DNA from: Vibrio sp. CB1-14
GTDB lineage: Bacteria > Pseudomonadota > Gammaproteobacteria > Enterobacterales > Vibrionaceae
DNA: 64,000 nt
Reading direction: 5' to 3'
NCBI RefSeq assembly: GCF_040412085.2
Contig: NZ_CP115921.1
Location: 1-64,000 of the forward strand
The notes beneath the pieces were generated by a model that saw nothing but the letters and a program-made list of their open reading frames with translations, searched no databases and was not told the DNA's origin. Every line of letters begins with the position of its first letter. Position 1 is the stretch's first letter. This document shows positions 25,640-36,218 of this stretch, piece after piece. The translations under genes were made by a program, and so were the position numbers.

Positions 25640-26553
25640 CCTTGAGCCTCCAATTCACGTTTTTGATAGCGGTGGAACCATAGAATTGGCAGCATCAGAA
25701 TAAGCAGCATCACTATGGCGACGGCGGATGCCACAGGCCAGTCTCGGTTGTTGAAGAACTCTTGCCACAAGACCTTACCGATTAGAACGGTATCGGGCCC
25801 ACCGAGCAACTCTGGGATAACAAATTCACCTACGGCTGGAATAAACACCAGCATAGAGCCTGCGATGATGCCCGCTCGTGTCAGTGGAACCAGCACGGTA
25901 AACAGCGTTGTCATTGGTTTAGCGCCCAAGTCGCTCGCGGCTTCAAGTAGCGAATAATCGACTCGCATTAGCGCTGTGTACAGCGGCAACACCATAAACG
26001 GCAAGTAGGTGTAGATAATGCCAATATAAACAGCCGTATCTGTGTGAAGGATTTGCAATGGCTCGTCAATAACGCCAGACATCAGCAAGACATTATTAAG
26101 CAGTCCGTTATTTTTTAGGATACCTATCCATGCGTAGACTCGGATCAGGAAGCTCGTCCACGAAGGTAGGATAATGAGCATCAAAAGCACATTACGAGTA
26201 CTTGGCGTAGAGTGAACAATTGCCCACGCAATCGGAAAACCAATGATAAGACACAACGACGTCGAGACAAAGGCGATACGAATCGACTGAATATAAGAAG
26301 ACGCATAGAGATCATCTTCAATCAGGTACTGGTAGTTCCCTATATTGAGCAGTAATTGCAGCTGTTGCTCAGCATAACTCAGTAGCTCTGAATAAGGCGG
26401 GATGGCGATCTGTACTTCTGCAAAACTGATCTTAAATACGATAAGAAACGGCAGCAGAAAGAACAGTAGGAGCCAACCGTATGGTACGGCGAGTAGTAGA
26501 CACTTAGGTGTCGGTACAATGCTCCAAATATTAAGTTTGGCTGGTTTCTTCAT
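25636..26553 (-). CDS. potH: Putrescine ABC transporter permease (PotH/SpuG-like)
   Basis: About 305 aa starting at ATG 26553 (MKKPAKLNIWSIVP), which overlaps the ATPase stop codon as ATGA; a longer frame starting at 26610 lies inside the ATPase gene and is unlikely. Six helices and the coupling loop LEAASDLGAKPMTTLF with the following VLVPLT are visible. It pairs with PotI in the inner membrane. Confidence 0.9.
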   Translation of the reverse strand: MKKPAKLNIWSIVPTPKCLLLAVPYGWLLLFFLLPFLIVFKISFAEVQIAIPPYSELLSYAEQQLQLLLNIGNYQYLIEDDLYASSYIQSIRIAFVSTSLCLIIGFPIAWAIVHSTPSTRNVLLMLIILPSWTSFLIRVYAWIGILKNNGLLNNVLLMSGVIDEPLQILHTDTAVYIGIIYTYLPFMVLPLYTALMRVDYSLLEAASDLGAKPMTTLFTVLVPLTRAGIIAGSMLVFIPAVGEFVIPELLGGPDTVLIGKVLWQEFFNNRDWPVASAVAIVMLLILMLPILWFHRYQKRELEAQG

Positions 26554-27692
26554 ATCTTGAGTACCACACAACTTTCCTTGTCCCAGCAAAGATTGACTCT
26601 TTGCTCCCATGTAGGCATTCCTTTCCTAACGCGACTGGTATTTTGCAATGTTGCGGTCACCAGTTTACCGGAGTCGAGTCTGACGTGATAAATCGACTGG
26701 TTGCCCATGTAAGCAATATCTTCAACAATGCCACTGCAATGATTTGGCGACGGATTCATAGGGTCGCACAGTGTGATTTTCTCAGGCCTAACAGCAATCG
26801 ACACTGAAATACCTGGCGCACCAGAGATACCGTGACTGATGGAGATAGGGTTGCCCATATCGGGAGTGCGAACGGTTGAATGGTCGGCTTCATTGGTTTC
26901 AAGCACGCCTTCAAAGATGTTGACCGAACCAATAAATTTCGCGGCAAATTTGGAGTTCGGGTGCTCGTAAATCGACTCTGGCGAACCAATCTGTACGAAC
27001 TGCCCTTTGTTCATAATGGCGATGCGGGTTGCCATAGTCATGGCTTCTTCTTGGTCGTGGGTTACCATTACACAGGTTACGCCGACACTTTCTAGGATAT
27101 CGACCACCTCAAGCTGCATCTTTTCTCTAAGGTTTTTATCCAGTGCACCCATTGGCTCATCGAGTAGCAATAGTTTTGGTTTTTTGGCTAGACTTCTTGC
27201 CAACGCGACACGTTGTCTTTGTCCACCTGATAGTTGATGCGGCTTACGCTTGGCAAAATCCGTCATTCGTACCAACTCGAGCATGTGCTTCACTGTCGCG
27301 TCGATCTCTTTGCTTGGCATGCCGTCTTGCTTCAGACCAAAGGCGATGTTCTTCTCCACCGTCATGTGTGGGAATAGCGCGTACGATTGGAACATCATGT
27401 TCACTGGTCGTTTGTAAGGCGGAATGTCTGCCAGATCTTCACCATCTAGGATAATTTGGCCGGCGCTCGGCTGTTCAAACCCTGCCAACACACGCAATAG
27501 CGTCGATTTACCGCAACCAGAAGCACCCAATAGCGCGAATAGCTCACCTTGATTGATGGTGAGATCGATGTTGTCCACGACAACGTGACCGTCGAAATCC
27601 TTGGTCAGACCTCGAATTTCCAATAGTGGTTTTGGTGGCACTGGGGCAACGTGTTGATGGTTAAGCTCTGTGTCGAGTGACATCACTGTCAT
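26550..27692 (-). CDS. potG: Putrescine ABC transporter ATP-binding protein (PotG/SpuF-like)
   Basis: 380 aa from ATG 27692, which has TTGGAG 9 bases upstream; the open frame extends 10 codons further without a good site. Walker A GASGCGKST, signature LSGGQRQRVA, Walker B LLLLDEPMGALD and H-loop VTHDQEEAM are intact, with the C-terminal TOBE region of the MalK/PotA class. It drives the importer whose other genes flank it. A 53-bp gap with a hairpin separates it from potF. Confidence 0.92.
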   Translation of the reverse strand: MTVMSLDTELNHQHVAPVPPKPLLEIRGLTKDFDGHVVVDNIDLTINQGELFALLGASGCGKSTLLRVLAGFEQPSAGQIILDGEDLADIPPYKRPVNMMFQSYALFPHMTVEKNIAFGLKQDGMPSKEIDATVKHMLELVRMTDFAKRKPHQLSGGQRQRVALARSLAKKPKLLLLDEPMGALDKNLREKMQLEVVDILESVGVTCVMVTHDQEEAMTMATRIAIMNKGQFVQIGSPESIYEHPNSKFAAKFIGSVNIFEGVLETNEADHSTVRTPDMGNPISISHGISGAPGISVSIAVRPEKITLCDPMNPSPNHCSGIVEDIAYMGNQSIYHVRLDSGKLVTATLQNTSRVRKGMPTWEQRVNLCWDKESCVVLKI

Positions 27693-27712
27693 GGTAGTCT
27701 CCAAGCAAACGG

Positions 27713-27733
27713 GGCGACCCAAGTTGGGTCGCC
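27713..27733 (-). promoter_or_regulatory. Hairpin between potF and potG
   Basis: Arms GGCGACCC and GGGTCGCC around a 5-base loop lie just after the binding-protein stop codon. There is no T run, so it more likely protects the potF mRNA or partly attenuates transcription, giving more binding protein than membrane parts. A similar hairpin follows the betaine binding-protein gene (40381-40399). Confidence 0.55.
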
Positions 27734-27745
27734 AAAATTGACTTA

Positions 27746-28885
<1,140 letters not shown>

Positions 28886-28931
28886 TTAATACCTTTATTG
28901 TGCTTTTCTAGGTATTGGGTAGTCTCGTCGG

Positions 28932-30296
28932 CTACTGCGAAACGTCGGCGAGTGTTTTGTCGAGTGCGAGTTTTGCTTTTTCGATGAATTCATCGATCTC
29001 GTCTCGGGTAATAATTAACGGTGGCGAACAAATCATGGTGTCCCCTACCGCTCGAAGAACGACACCTGAGTTAAAACAGTTCTCACGACAGCGCGTCCCT
29101 ACATCGAGGTCTTTGTGATATCGCTCATTGGTTTGTTTATCTTTGACCAGCTCAATCGCACCAACCAGACCTTTGGTTCTTGCTTCACCGACCATTGGAT
29201 GCTCTAAAAGCTCACTCCAACGTGACGCAAAGTAAGGCGCGGTATCTTCGCGAAGTTGGTTGATGATATTGCGGTTCTGCATCTCCTTGATATTGGCAAT
29301 GGCAACCGCACAGGCAGCTGGGTGACCTGAGTAGGTAAACCCGTGGGCAAACTCAGTGTCTGCATCCGTCAACACCTTTGCAACGTGGTCTCGCACCATC
29401 ACACCACCAAGTGGCAGATAGCCCGAAGTAATACCTTTTGCCATACACATGAGGTCTGGTTTGATGTTGTAAGTTTGGCTTGCAAACCACTCACCTGTTC
29501 GTCCGAAACCACAGATCACTTCATCAGCAATCAGAAGAATTTCATACTTATCACAGATACGTTGAATTTCTGGCCAGTAGCTGTCTGGTGGGATAATCAC
29601 GCCACCAGCACCTTGGATAGGCTCAGCGATAAATGCAGCGACATTCTCTTCGCCAAGTTCAAGGATCTTCGCTTCAAGCTGACGTGCTCGCTCCAAGCCA
29701 AACTCGTCAGCATCCATCCCTTGACCTTCACCGAAGTGATACGGCTGATCAATATGGGTAATATTTGGCAATGGCAAACCACCTTGCGCATGCATAAACG
29801 CCATACCACCCAGGCTTGCGCCCGCCATCGTACTGCCGTGGTAGGCATTCTTACGGCTAATGATGGTTTGTTTGTTTAGCTTACCTAAGCTTGTCCAATA
29901 GTGGCGAACCATGCGAACAACGGTGTCGTTACACTCAGAGCCTGACCCGGTAAAGAACACATGATTCATCCCTTCTGGTGCTACTTCAGCAAGCAGCGTC
30001 GAAAGCTCAACAGCAGGTGGATGAGTAGTCTGGAAAAACAGATTGTAGTAAGGCAACTCTTTTAACTGATTCGTCGCCGCTTCAATAAGAGGCTCACAGT
30101 TGTAGCCCATATTCACGCACCAAAGCCCCGCCATTCCATCTAAGATTTTGTTGTCGTGTTCATCATAGATGTAGATGCCTTCTGCACGAGTAATGACTCG
30201 TGACCCTTTGTCATTTAGTGCTTTGAAGTTAGTAAATGGATGCAAGCAGTGTGCGCTGTCTTGCTCTGTCCATTTTGATCCGTTTTGTACTGACAT
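28932..30296 (-). CDS. spuC: Polyamine:pyruvate aminotransferase (SpuC-like, class III)
   Basis: 454 aa. LDGMAGLWCVNMGYN, FFTGSGSECNDTVVR, RKNAYHGSTMAGASLGG, LLIADEVICGFGRTG and the PLP lysine in CMAKGITSGYLPLGG. The family converts putrescine to 4-aminobutanal using pyruvate. The order puuA-like gene, aminotransferase, binding protein, ATPase, two permeases matches spuB-spuC-spuD-spuFGH of Pseudomonas aeruginosa (established gene order), which supports the call. It gives the cell a route that does not need gamma-glutamylation. Confidence 0.87.
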   Translation of the reverse strand: MSVQNGSKWTEQDSAHCLHPFTNFKALNDKGSRVITRAEGIYIYDEHDNKILDGMAGLWCVNMGYNCEPLIEAATNQLKELPYYNLFFQTTHPPAVELSTLLAEVAPEGMNHVFFTGSGSECNDTVVRMVRHYWTSLGKLNKQTIISRKNAYHGSTMAGASLGGMAFMHAQGGLPLPNITHIDQPYHFGEGQGMDADEFGLERARQLEAKILELGEENVAAFIAEPIQGAGGVIIPPDSYWPEIQRICDKYEILLIADEVICGFGRTGEWFASQTYNIKPDLMCMAKGITSGYLPLGGVMVRDHVAKVLTDADTEFAHGFTYSGHPAACAVAIANIKEMQNRNIINQLREDTAPYFASRWSELLEHPMVGEARTKGLVGAIELVKDKQTNERYHKDLDVGTRCRENCFNSGVVLRAVGDTMICSPPLIITRDEIDEFIEKAKLALDKTLADVSQ

Positions 30297-30354
30297 AAAT
30301 TAATTTCCATTTCCTGCTGTTTAATTAATGCTCTTTTCGATAGCTTTGCCTTAG

Positions 30355-31686
30355 TTACACGTTTAAAAGTAAGAATTCTCGCTCCCAAGAACTGATGACT
30401 TGGAAGAAGGTCTTGTACTCCTTGCGTTTGATTGCCACATAAGCCGATACAAATCGATCGCCTAAGATTTCTCGTAGTTCATCACTGTTCTCAAGCAGAA
30501 CAAGCGCATCTTCTAGATTGTGAGGAAGCGAGTATGGTTCGGTTGTCATATCGCCTGTACTCTTTTCCGTTGGTGTGAGTTTTTCTTTCATACCAAGGTA
30601 GCCACACGCTAAGGTCAGAGCCATTGCTAGATATGGGTTAGCATCTGCGCCCGCGTAGCGGTTTTCTAAACGCCTTGAATCACGATCAGACACTGGTACA
30701 CGAAGGCCAACGGTACGGTTGTCTTCACCCCAAGCCACATTGGTTGGTGCTGAATCACCGAATACCAAACGGCGGTAGGAGTTCACGTTTGGAGCAAAGA
30801 ACGCAATCGCCGCTGGCGTATATTTCTGCATGCCGCCGATGTAATTCAAAAACAGTTCGCTGTTTGAACCATCTTCGTTTGCGAATAGGTTTTTGCCTTT
30901 ACCATCAACCAAGCTTTGATGGATGTGCATTGCACTACCCGGTTCGTCTTCCATTGGTTTTGCCATAAAGGTCGCGTAAACATCGTGTCTTAATGCCGCT
31001 TCACGCACTGTACGTTTAAATAGGAAAACTTGATCCGCTCTGTCTAGTGGCTCGCCGTGGTCAAAGTTAAGCTCCATCTGCGCTGCGCCAGACTCATGAA
31101 CTAAAGTATCTACATCCAAACCCTGCGCTTCGCAGTAGTCGTACATGTCTTCGAAAATAGGGTCGAACTCGTTAACCGCATCGATACTGAATGACTGCCT
31201 CGCTGTTTCCGGGCGACCATTGCGACCAATTGGCGGCTCAAGTGGGTAATCCCAATCAAGGTTTTTCTGAACTAAGAAAAACTCCAGCTCTGGCGCGACA
31301 ACTGGGTGCCAGCCTTCTTTCTCGTAAAGACTTAACACACGACGCAATACCGCTCGCGGAGAGATATCGACTGGGTTTCCTTCTACGGTGTAGCAGTCAT
31401 GAATCACCTGTGCCGTAGGCTCTTTAGTCCAAGGCACAAATCGAATCGTGTTTTGGTCGGGCTCCAGTGTCATGTCCTTCTCGGTCAGGTCGATCATACT
31501 TTCATCGTCTGGCCAATCGCCGGTTACGGTCTGGAAAAAAACCACTTCGGGAAGACGCATGCCCCCTTCTCGAAGGAATTTTTTCGCTGGCATGATTTTG
31601 CCTCGAGCGTTACCGGTGATATCCGGGATCAAACACTCAACTTCAGTAATACGGTTCTCTTCTATCCATTTCCTAATCGTTTCCAT
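30355..31686 (-). CDS. puuA: Gamma-glutamylpolyamine synthetase (glutamine synthetase family)
   Basis: 443 aa. Glutamine-synthetase family layout with no adenylylation-loop: beta-grasp N-terminus (ECLIPDITGNARGKIMPAKKF), VVAPELEFFLV, HESGAAQMELNF, SAMHIHQSL, APNVNSYRRLVFGDSAP and NRTVGLRVPVSDRDSRRLENR. These match PuuA/SpuB enzymes that link glutamate to putrescine with ATP. An AAGGA site precedes the ATG. It heads the puuA-spuC-potFGHI-puuR unit and is divergent from a paralogue at 31939. Confidence 0.9.
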   Translation of the reverse strand: METIRKWIEENRITEVECLIPDITGNARGKIMPAKKFLREGGMRLPEVVFFQTVTGDWPDDESMIDLTEKDMTLEPDQNTIRFVPWTKEPTAQVIHDCYTVEGNPVDISPRAVLRRVLSLYEKEGWHPVVAPELEFFLVQKNLDWDYPLEPPIGRNGRPETARQSFSIDAVNEFDPIFEDMYDYCEAQGLDVDTLVHESGAAQMELNFDHGEPLDRADQVFLFKRTVREAALRHDVYATFMAKPMEDEPGSAMHIHQSLVDGKGKNLFANEDGSNSELFLNYIGGMQKYTPAAIAFFAPNVNSYRRLVFGDSAPTNVAWGEDNRTVGLRVPVSDRDSRRLENRYAGADANPYLAMALTLACGYLGMKEKLTPTEKSTGDMTTEPYSLPHNLEDALVLLENSDELREILGDRFVSAYVAIKRKEYKTFFQVISSWEREFLLLNV

Positions 31687-31938
31687 AAATCCTTCTTTTC
31701 GTTACTCGCTCAACGAATTTATCAATAAGCTCCCATTTAGCATTGGCACCGACCTGTATAAATGTCAAACAATGATGTTAATTATTTTGCAACTTTTGAG
31801 ATGGCGATTAACATTTTAGATACATTAGTGTTGTGTTTTACTGAACATTGTGTCTATGGTTAAAAAGCAACCAACACGGTCAAGCCCAACTTAGGGCTTG
31901 ATATATAAGGAATCGTTGGGAAAAGTGGAGGAGCCACA
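31687..31938. promoter_or_regulatory. Divergent control region of the two synthetase genes
   Basis: 252 bp between divergent glutamylpolyamine synthetase genes. The right part has a hairpin at 31880-31901 (arms TCAAGCCC/GGGCTTGA) in the probable leader of the plus-strand gene, followed by a strong GGAGGAG ribosome binding site. The left part is AT-rich and is the likely place for PuuR control, but I could not identify a certain operator. Confidence 0.5.
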
Positions 31939-33333
31939 GTGGGAACGAGTCAACTTGCGAGTAGCGCAGACAACATCGAACCAATTCAACTTGGTCACGA
32001 AAAGCTTACAATTGAACGATTTATTGAACAGCACCCAGATGTCACCAGTTTGGATTTGATCCTGTTCGATATGAATGGAGTCGTTCGTGGCAAGCGTGTC
32101 CCCATCACCCAACTCAGCAAAGTTTTAGAACAAGGTATTTGTCTGCCCGCATCGGTTTTCGCACTGGATATTTGTGGTGAGACAGTTGAAGAAACCGGGC
32201 TTGGTTTTGAAAAAGGCGACGGTGATAGGATCTGTCGAATGGTAACAAGTTCACTCACGACCACGCCGTGGCAAGAGAACAGCGCCCAAGCCATCGTAAC
32301 TATGTTTGAGCCAACTTCAAATCAACCTTTCTTCGCCGACCCAAGACATGTACTGGAAGTTCAACTAGAGAAATTTACTAGCAAAGGACTCAAGCCTTGT
32401 ATCGCAGTTGAGCTTGAGTTCTATCTTCAAGATCTCGAAACAGACGAAGCGGGCAGCCCACAACCACCACTCATGCCAATCAGCGGCGAGCGTATGACAC
32501 AAACACAGGTGTATTCTCTAGAAGAGCTGGATGAGTTCAAAGCTTTCCTGGATGAGATCATCAGTACATGTGAAGAACAAAATATCCCGGCAGAAAACAT
32601 TACTGCCGAGTACGCACCTGGGCAATTCGAGGTCAACCTTAAGCATACGGACGATGTTCTGTTAGCCTGCGACCATGCCATGCTGTTAAAGCGCGTGGTT
32701 CGAGCAGTAGCGAAAAAGCATGGCTTCTATGCCAACTTTATGGCGAAGCCTTATACAGAGTATGCGGGCAACGGCTGTCACGTGCATATCAGCCTGCGAG
32801 ATGAAACCGGTGCCAATGTTTTTGGTGAAGATGAAAGCATTCTTCTGAACGCCATTGCTGGCGTATTGGCACACCTTGAAGATAGCATGGCCATCTTCGC
32901 GCCTAACGCTAACTCTTATCGCCGACTTCAGCCTAATATGTTTGTTCCGCTGCACGCAACTTGGGGCTGGGATAACCGAACCGTTGCAGTACGAGTACCC
33001 GCAAGTGGTCAATCAGACAAGCGTATCGAACATCGACTCTCTGGCGCCGATGTTAACCCCTACCTCACCGTCGCGGTGTTGCTCGCGTCTATTCTCGACG
33101 GCATCGAAAACAAACTCACTCCACCACAGCCAATAGAAGGTGACGCTTCTTTGCTAGAACTTCCAATGCTGCCTATCTCTTGGGATATGTCACTGCATGA
33201 GTTCGCTAACAGCCAGTTTATGAAGCGCAGCTTTGGTGAAGAATTCTGCAAGGTTTACTTAGCAAACAAAAAACATGAGCAAGCTCGCTTCTCGGCGCAA
33301 GTCTCACCATTAGAATATCAGTGGTACAAGTAA
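31939..33333 (+). CDS. Second gamma-glutamylpolyamine synthetase (GS family)
   Basis: 464 aa, starting at GTG with GGAGGAG 8 bases upstream. The GS-family motifs are present (FDMNGVVRGKRVPI, AVELEFYLQD, EYAPGQFEVNLKH, GCHVHISLRDE, APNANSYRRLQPNMFVP, NRTVAVRVPASGQSDKRIEHRLSG in parts). It is only distantly similar to the neighbour at 30355, with a longer N-terminus, so it probably prefers another polyamine or amine. It is followed 14 bp later by the PuuB-like oxidase, which should act on its product. Confidence 0.85.
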   Translation: MGTSQLASSADNIEPIQLGHEKLTIERFIEQHPDVTSLDLILFDMNGVVRGKRVPITQLSKVLEQGICLPASVFALDICGETVEETGLGFEKGDGDRICRMVTSSLTTTPWQENSAQAIVTMFEPTSNQPFFADPRHVLEVQLEKFTSKGLKPCIAVELEFYLQDLETDEAGSPQPPLMPISGERMTQTQVYSLEELDEFKAFLDEIISTCEEQNIPAENITAEYAPGQFEVNLKHTDDVLLACDHAMLLKRVVRAVAKKHGFYANFMAKPYTEYAGNGCHVHISLRDETGANVFGEDESILLNAIAGVLAHLEDSMAIFAPNANSYRRLQPNMFVPLHATWGWDNRTVAVRVPASGQSDKRIEHRLSGADVNPYLTVAVLLASILDGIENKLTPPQPIEGDASLLELPMLPISWDMSLHEFANSQFMKRSFGEEFCKVYLANKKHEQARFSAQVSPLEYQWYK

Positions 33334-33347
33334 AGTAAGGATACAAA

Positions 33348-34625
33348 ATGAAAGTGAAGCACACAGACTCCTATTACGCGGCATCGCGAAATCAGCAATT
33401 CGATTTTCCTAAACTGATGGGAGATCATGTTGCCGACGTCTGTGTTATTGGCTCCGGAATCACCGGAGCCACCGCCGCACTAGAACTTGCTAACAAAGGC
33501 TTTAAAGTTATTGTCCTAGAAGCCAATCGTGTTGGCTGGGGCGCTTCTGGTCGAAGCGGTGGTCAAGCTATCTTTGGCTGGGCATCCGAACAAGACACCT
33601 TAGAAAAGATGGTCGGCAAATCCGATGCACGAAAGCTATGGGACATTTCAGTTGAAGCGTTAACGCTGACCAAGTCTAACATCAACAAGTACAATATTGA
33701 TTGTGATTGGCGTGATGGCATGGTGCATGTGGGCGTCAAACGTCGCCATGATAAAGAGCTCAAAGCTTGGTATGACGACCTCACTGAAAACTACGGATAT
33801 GAATCCCTAGAAATGTGGGATCAAGAAGAGACCCGCCACCGCATAGCGAGCGACAAATACACCTCTGGAATGTTCGATAGCAACAGTGGTCACCTGCATC
33901 CACTTAATTACACCCTTGGATTGGTTAATGCAGCCAAACAAGCGGGCGCAGAGTTTTATGAAGATAGCGCCGTGACCAAAATCGAACACGGTGATCCTGC
34001 TACCCTATTCACAAAAAACGGCACCGTAAAAGCCAATCACGTCATCCTCGCTTGTAACGCCTATATGGATGGTTTGGAGACTAAGTTAGAAAACAAAGTC
34101 ATGCCTGTAGGTACTTATATCTGTGCCACTGAGCCTTTAGGTGAAGAGGTCACCGGGGCGCTTATGAAAGATCACATCGCTGCTTGTGACATAAACTTCG
34201 TATTAGATTATTTCCGCTGCTCTGGCGATCACAGGATGCTATTTGGCGGACGAGTCAGCTACTCAGGCATGGCACCTTTCAACCTAGAAAAAGCCATGCG
34301 CGGACGAATGGTCGACATATTCCCTCAGCTATCCGACGCAAAGATCGATTATGCATGGGGTGGTAATGTCGCCATCACCATGAACCGCGCGCCACACTTT
34401 GGCCGCCTAAAACCTAATGTCTATTTTGCCCAAGGCTTTTCCGGTCACGGCATCGCAGCGACGGGGATGGCAGGCACACTCATGGCTGAGTGCGTAGCAA
34501 CCACCGCAGAACGCTTCGCGATTTTTGATAAGATCCCGCATATGCCATTCCCAGGCGGGAGGCTGTTTAAGACACCGGCATTGGTGCTAGCGATGTCCTA
34601 CTATAGAGTAAGAGACATTCTTTAG
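33348..34625 (+). CDS. puuB: Gamma-glutamylputrescine oxidase (FAD-dependent, PuuB-like)
   Basis: 425 aa. FAD-binding GSGITGATAALELANKG near residue 35, GWGASGRSGGQAIFGW, and a C-terminal YFAQGFSGHGIAATGMAG, the layout of DAO-fold oxidases such as PuuB. It oxidises the glutamylated amine to an aldehyde, releasing ammonia and H2O2; PuuC at 20626 would take the aldehyde. It is in an operon with the synthetase upstream and ends at a hairpin. Confidence 0.88.
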   Translation: MKVKHTDSYYAASRNQQFDFPKLMGDHVADVCVIGSGITGATAALELANKGFKVIVLEANRVGWGASGRSGGQAIFGWASEQDTLEKMVGKSDARKLWDISVEALTLTKSNINKYNIDCDWRDGMVHVGVKRRHDKELKAWYDDLTENYGYESLEMWDQEETRHRIASDKYTSGMFDSNSGHLHPLNYTLGLVNAAKQAGAEFYEDSAVTKIEHGDPATLFTKNGTVKANHVILACNAYMDGLETKLENKVMPVGTYICATEPLGEEVTGALMKDHIAACDINFVLDYFRCSGDHRMLFGGRVSYSGMAPFNLEKAMRGRMVDIFPQLSDAKIDYAWGGNVAITMNRAPHFGRLKPNVYFAQGFSGHGIAATGMAGTLMAECVATTAERFAIFDKIPHMPFPGGRLFKTPALVLAMSYYRVRDIL

Positions 34626-34637
34626 AACATTTAAACT

Positions 34638-34664
34638 GGAGCCAGCATCAATATCACTGGCTCC
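34638..34664 (+). terminator. Hairpin after puuB
   Basis: Arms GGAGCCAG and CTGGCTCC with an 11-base loop, 12 bp after the stop codon. The following T content is low, so strength is uncertain. Confidence 0.55.
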
Positions 34665-34989
34665 TTCGCTCTCCTAAAAACCACACCACTCTCTGCTCAC
34701 ATAATCCACGCCAATCACGCACCACGAGAAAGAAAGTTCTTCCCCTAGAACACTATTCACAACCGCGTTAGCTGCGAAACTCAACATAGAGGGAGCTAGA
34801 AGGGGTAACGATCGACTAACTGCTTTTTGCACCTAACGCTATCCCATCTTTGGCAACTGCTCTGTTATCAATACGAGTTACCTACAACTGATCAATTGAA
34901 TAATGTGACATCCCCAAAACTAGATCTACATCTCATTAATTGCATTTGTAATACATTAATATTAATGACATTCTAGAACACACCGTGCT

Positions 34990-35210
34990 TCTAGAATCGG
35001 CTGAGTCGCAAATGCGACTGAATGCCCTCATTATCTCGTTCGACCCCAAGCGATAGAGGTAAACCAAACCTACTTGATAAGAATAAGAGCATTGCCTATC
35101 GAGCAATGTTCACTTACACCCTTAGTTAAAGTGAGCGTCACGTGCTTTGACTTTGGATCTCCTAATGTCGTTTAGCCCTCGCACTATTACAGGTGGTGCG
35201 AGGGTCTTTT
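34990..35210 (+). ncRNA. Candidate small RNA or leader RNA upstream of betI
   Basis: A run of potential stems: AGTCGC/GCGACT at 35004-35019, CATTGC/GCAATG at 35090-35108, TCACTT/AAGTGA at 35110-35134, then a GC-rich terminator at 35176-35210. No protein gene lies between puuB and this terminator, so the terminator must end something else. The 5' end is not defined; an AT-rich stretch just upstream (34930-34975) could be a promoter. It does not resemble Qrr, Spot 42, CsrB or a riboswitch I know. Confidence 0.4.
35176..35210 (+). terminator. Strong rho-independent terminator
   Basis: Arms CCCTCGCAC (35176-35184) and GTGCGAGGG (35196-35204), then TCTTTT. Confidence 0.85.
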
Positions 35211-35563
35211 ATGTATGACAGTATCCCGTTTGGAAATCCAGATTGCGCTCGCCAGCTCCCACAAATTAATAAGACCTCAAAACATTTTATATCAGTAAAT
35301 TTGGCATCTAAACCAGCCTTCAATCACTATCAAGTGACATTAATGAATAGCATGCGTCCAGAGCTAGTTGTCATGACGTCACCAACCAGTAACAAAACCA
35401 CTCAAACTTCTGTTTTAACGAAACAAAACATCAAGTCTTTGCAATTTCATTCGTCTATCTACCAAGCCAACAAAAGTAGCATCAATGTTAACTATTGGTT
35501 TGTTTTTCACATGAGTTTCACACAAATCATTTGAGGTCTAACTAAATTTTCGTTACGCTATAT

Positions 35564-35583
35564 TTAACTAACCGTTCAATTAA
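35564..35583. promoter_or_regulatory. Candidate BetI operator
   Basis: TTAACTAACCGTTCAATTAA is an imperfect inverted repeat overlapping a TATATT (35559-35564) that could be the -10 element, about 20 bp upstream of betI. Site, size and position suit autorepression by a TetR-family protein. Confidence 0.4.
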
Positions 35584-35601
35584 AAATAAAAAGGATACAA
35601 A

Positions 35602-36198
35602 ATGCCGAAAGTTGGCATGCCCGAAATCAGGAAGCCTCAACTTGTCAAAGCAACGATGGCGGTTATCGATCGCGTCGGGTTGCATGCGGCAAGTATTGCG
35701 TTAATCAGCAAAGAAGCAGGCGTTTCTACTGGAATAATCAATCATTACTTTGGTGGTAAGCATGGGCTGCTTGAGGAAACGATGCGAGAAATCCTGCGTC
35801 AGCACTCAACGACCATTACATCAAAACTTGCCCAGTTATCTAGCTCGGCTCACCAGCAGAGAATCATTGCGATTGTTGATGGAAACTTTGTTGGCTTTCA
35901 GGCAGAAAACCAAGTTGCTAAAACTTGGCTAGCGTTTTGGTCATACTCAATGCACGACGACAAGTTAAAACGCCTCCAGCACGTGAATGAAAAGCGCTTG
36001 CTCTCCCACCTTAAAATTGAACTCAAGGGACTTTTAGATGCTCCGCAAGCAGACATTGTTGCTCATGGTATCGCTGCTTTGATTGACGGTATTTGGCTTC
36101 GTGGCACGCTCAACCCGCAAGGCATAGATGCCGACAAAGCACGAGTGATCATCAACGATTATCTCGACAAACAACTCACTTTCTATTCCCAAAAATAA
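35602..36198 (+). CDS. betI: TetR-family repressor BetI
   Basis: 198 aa, normal BetI length. The N-terminal helix-turn-helix ([28 protein letters not shown]) and the C-terminal [18 protein letters not shown] are BetI signatures. It represses the choline-to-betaine genes and is relieved by choline (established). It is first in a six-gene operon, 20 bp ahead of betB. In V. harveyi the equivalent betIBA-proXWV operon is known to be under quorum-sensing (LuxR) control as well; I did not identify a LuxR site. Confidence 0.93.
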   Translation: MPKVGMPEIRKPQLVKATMAVIDRVGLHAASIALISKEAGVSTGIINHYFGGKHGLLEETMREILRQHSTTITSKLAQLSSSAHQQRIIAIVDGNFVGFQAENQVAKTWLAFWSYSMHDDKLKRLQHVNEKRLLSHLKIELKGLLDAPQADIVAHGIAALIDGIWLRGTLNPQGIDADKARVIINDYLDKQLTFYSQK

Positions 36199-36218
36199 CT
36201 CTAAAGTCAGATCTTCAA

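Larger units (their letters stand above)
34626..35601. other. Long intergenic region between puuB and betI
   Basis: 976 bp. It contains a hairpin after puuB, a candidate structured RNA ending in a strong terminator (34990-35210), an AT-rich stretch, and the betI promoter with a possible operator. The open frame 35193-35534 begins inside the terminator and is not supported as a gene. Confidence 0.6.

Noticed and set aside
29343..29879. 178-aa open frame antisense to the aminotransferase gene
   Set aside because: Fully inside a well-supported class III aminotransferase in the opposite strand; a shadow frame.
35193..35534. 113-aa plus-strand open frame before betI
   Set aside because: Its start codon lies inside a strong terminator, and composition is not protein-like (many polar residues, no domain); treated as intergenic.
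36093..36218. Longer betB start overlapping betI
   Set aside because: The added 42 residues are betI sequence in another frame; ATG 36219 matches known BetB length.
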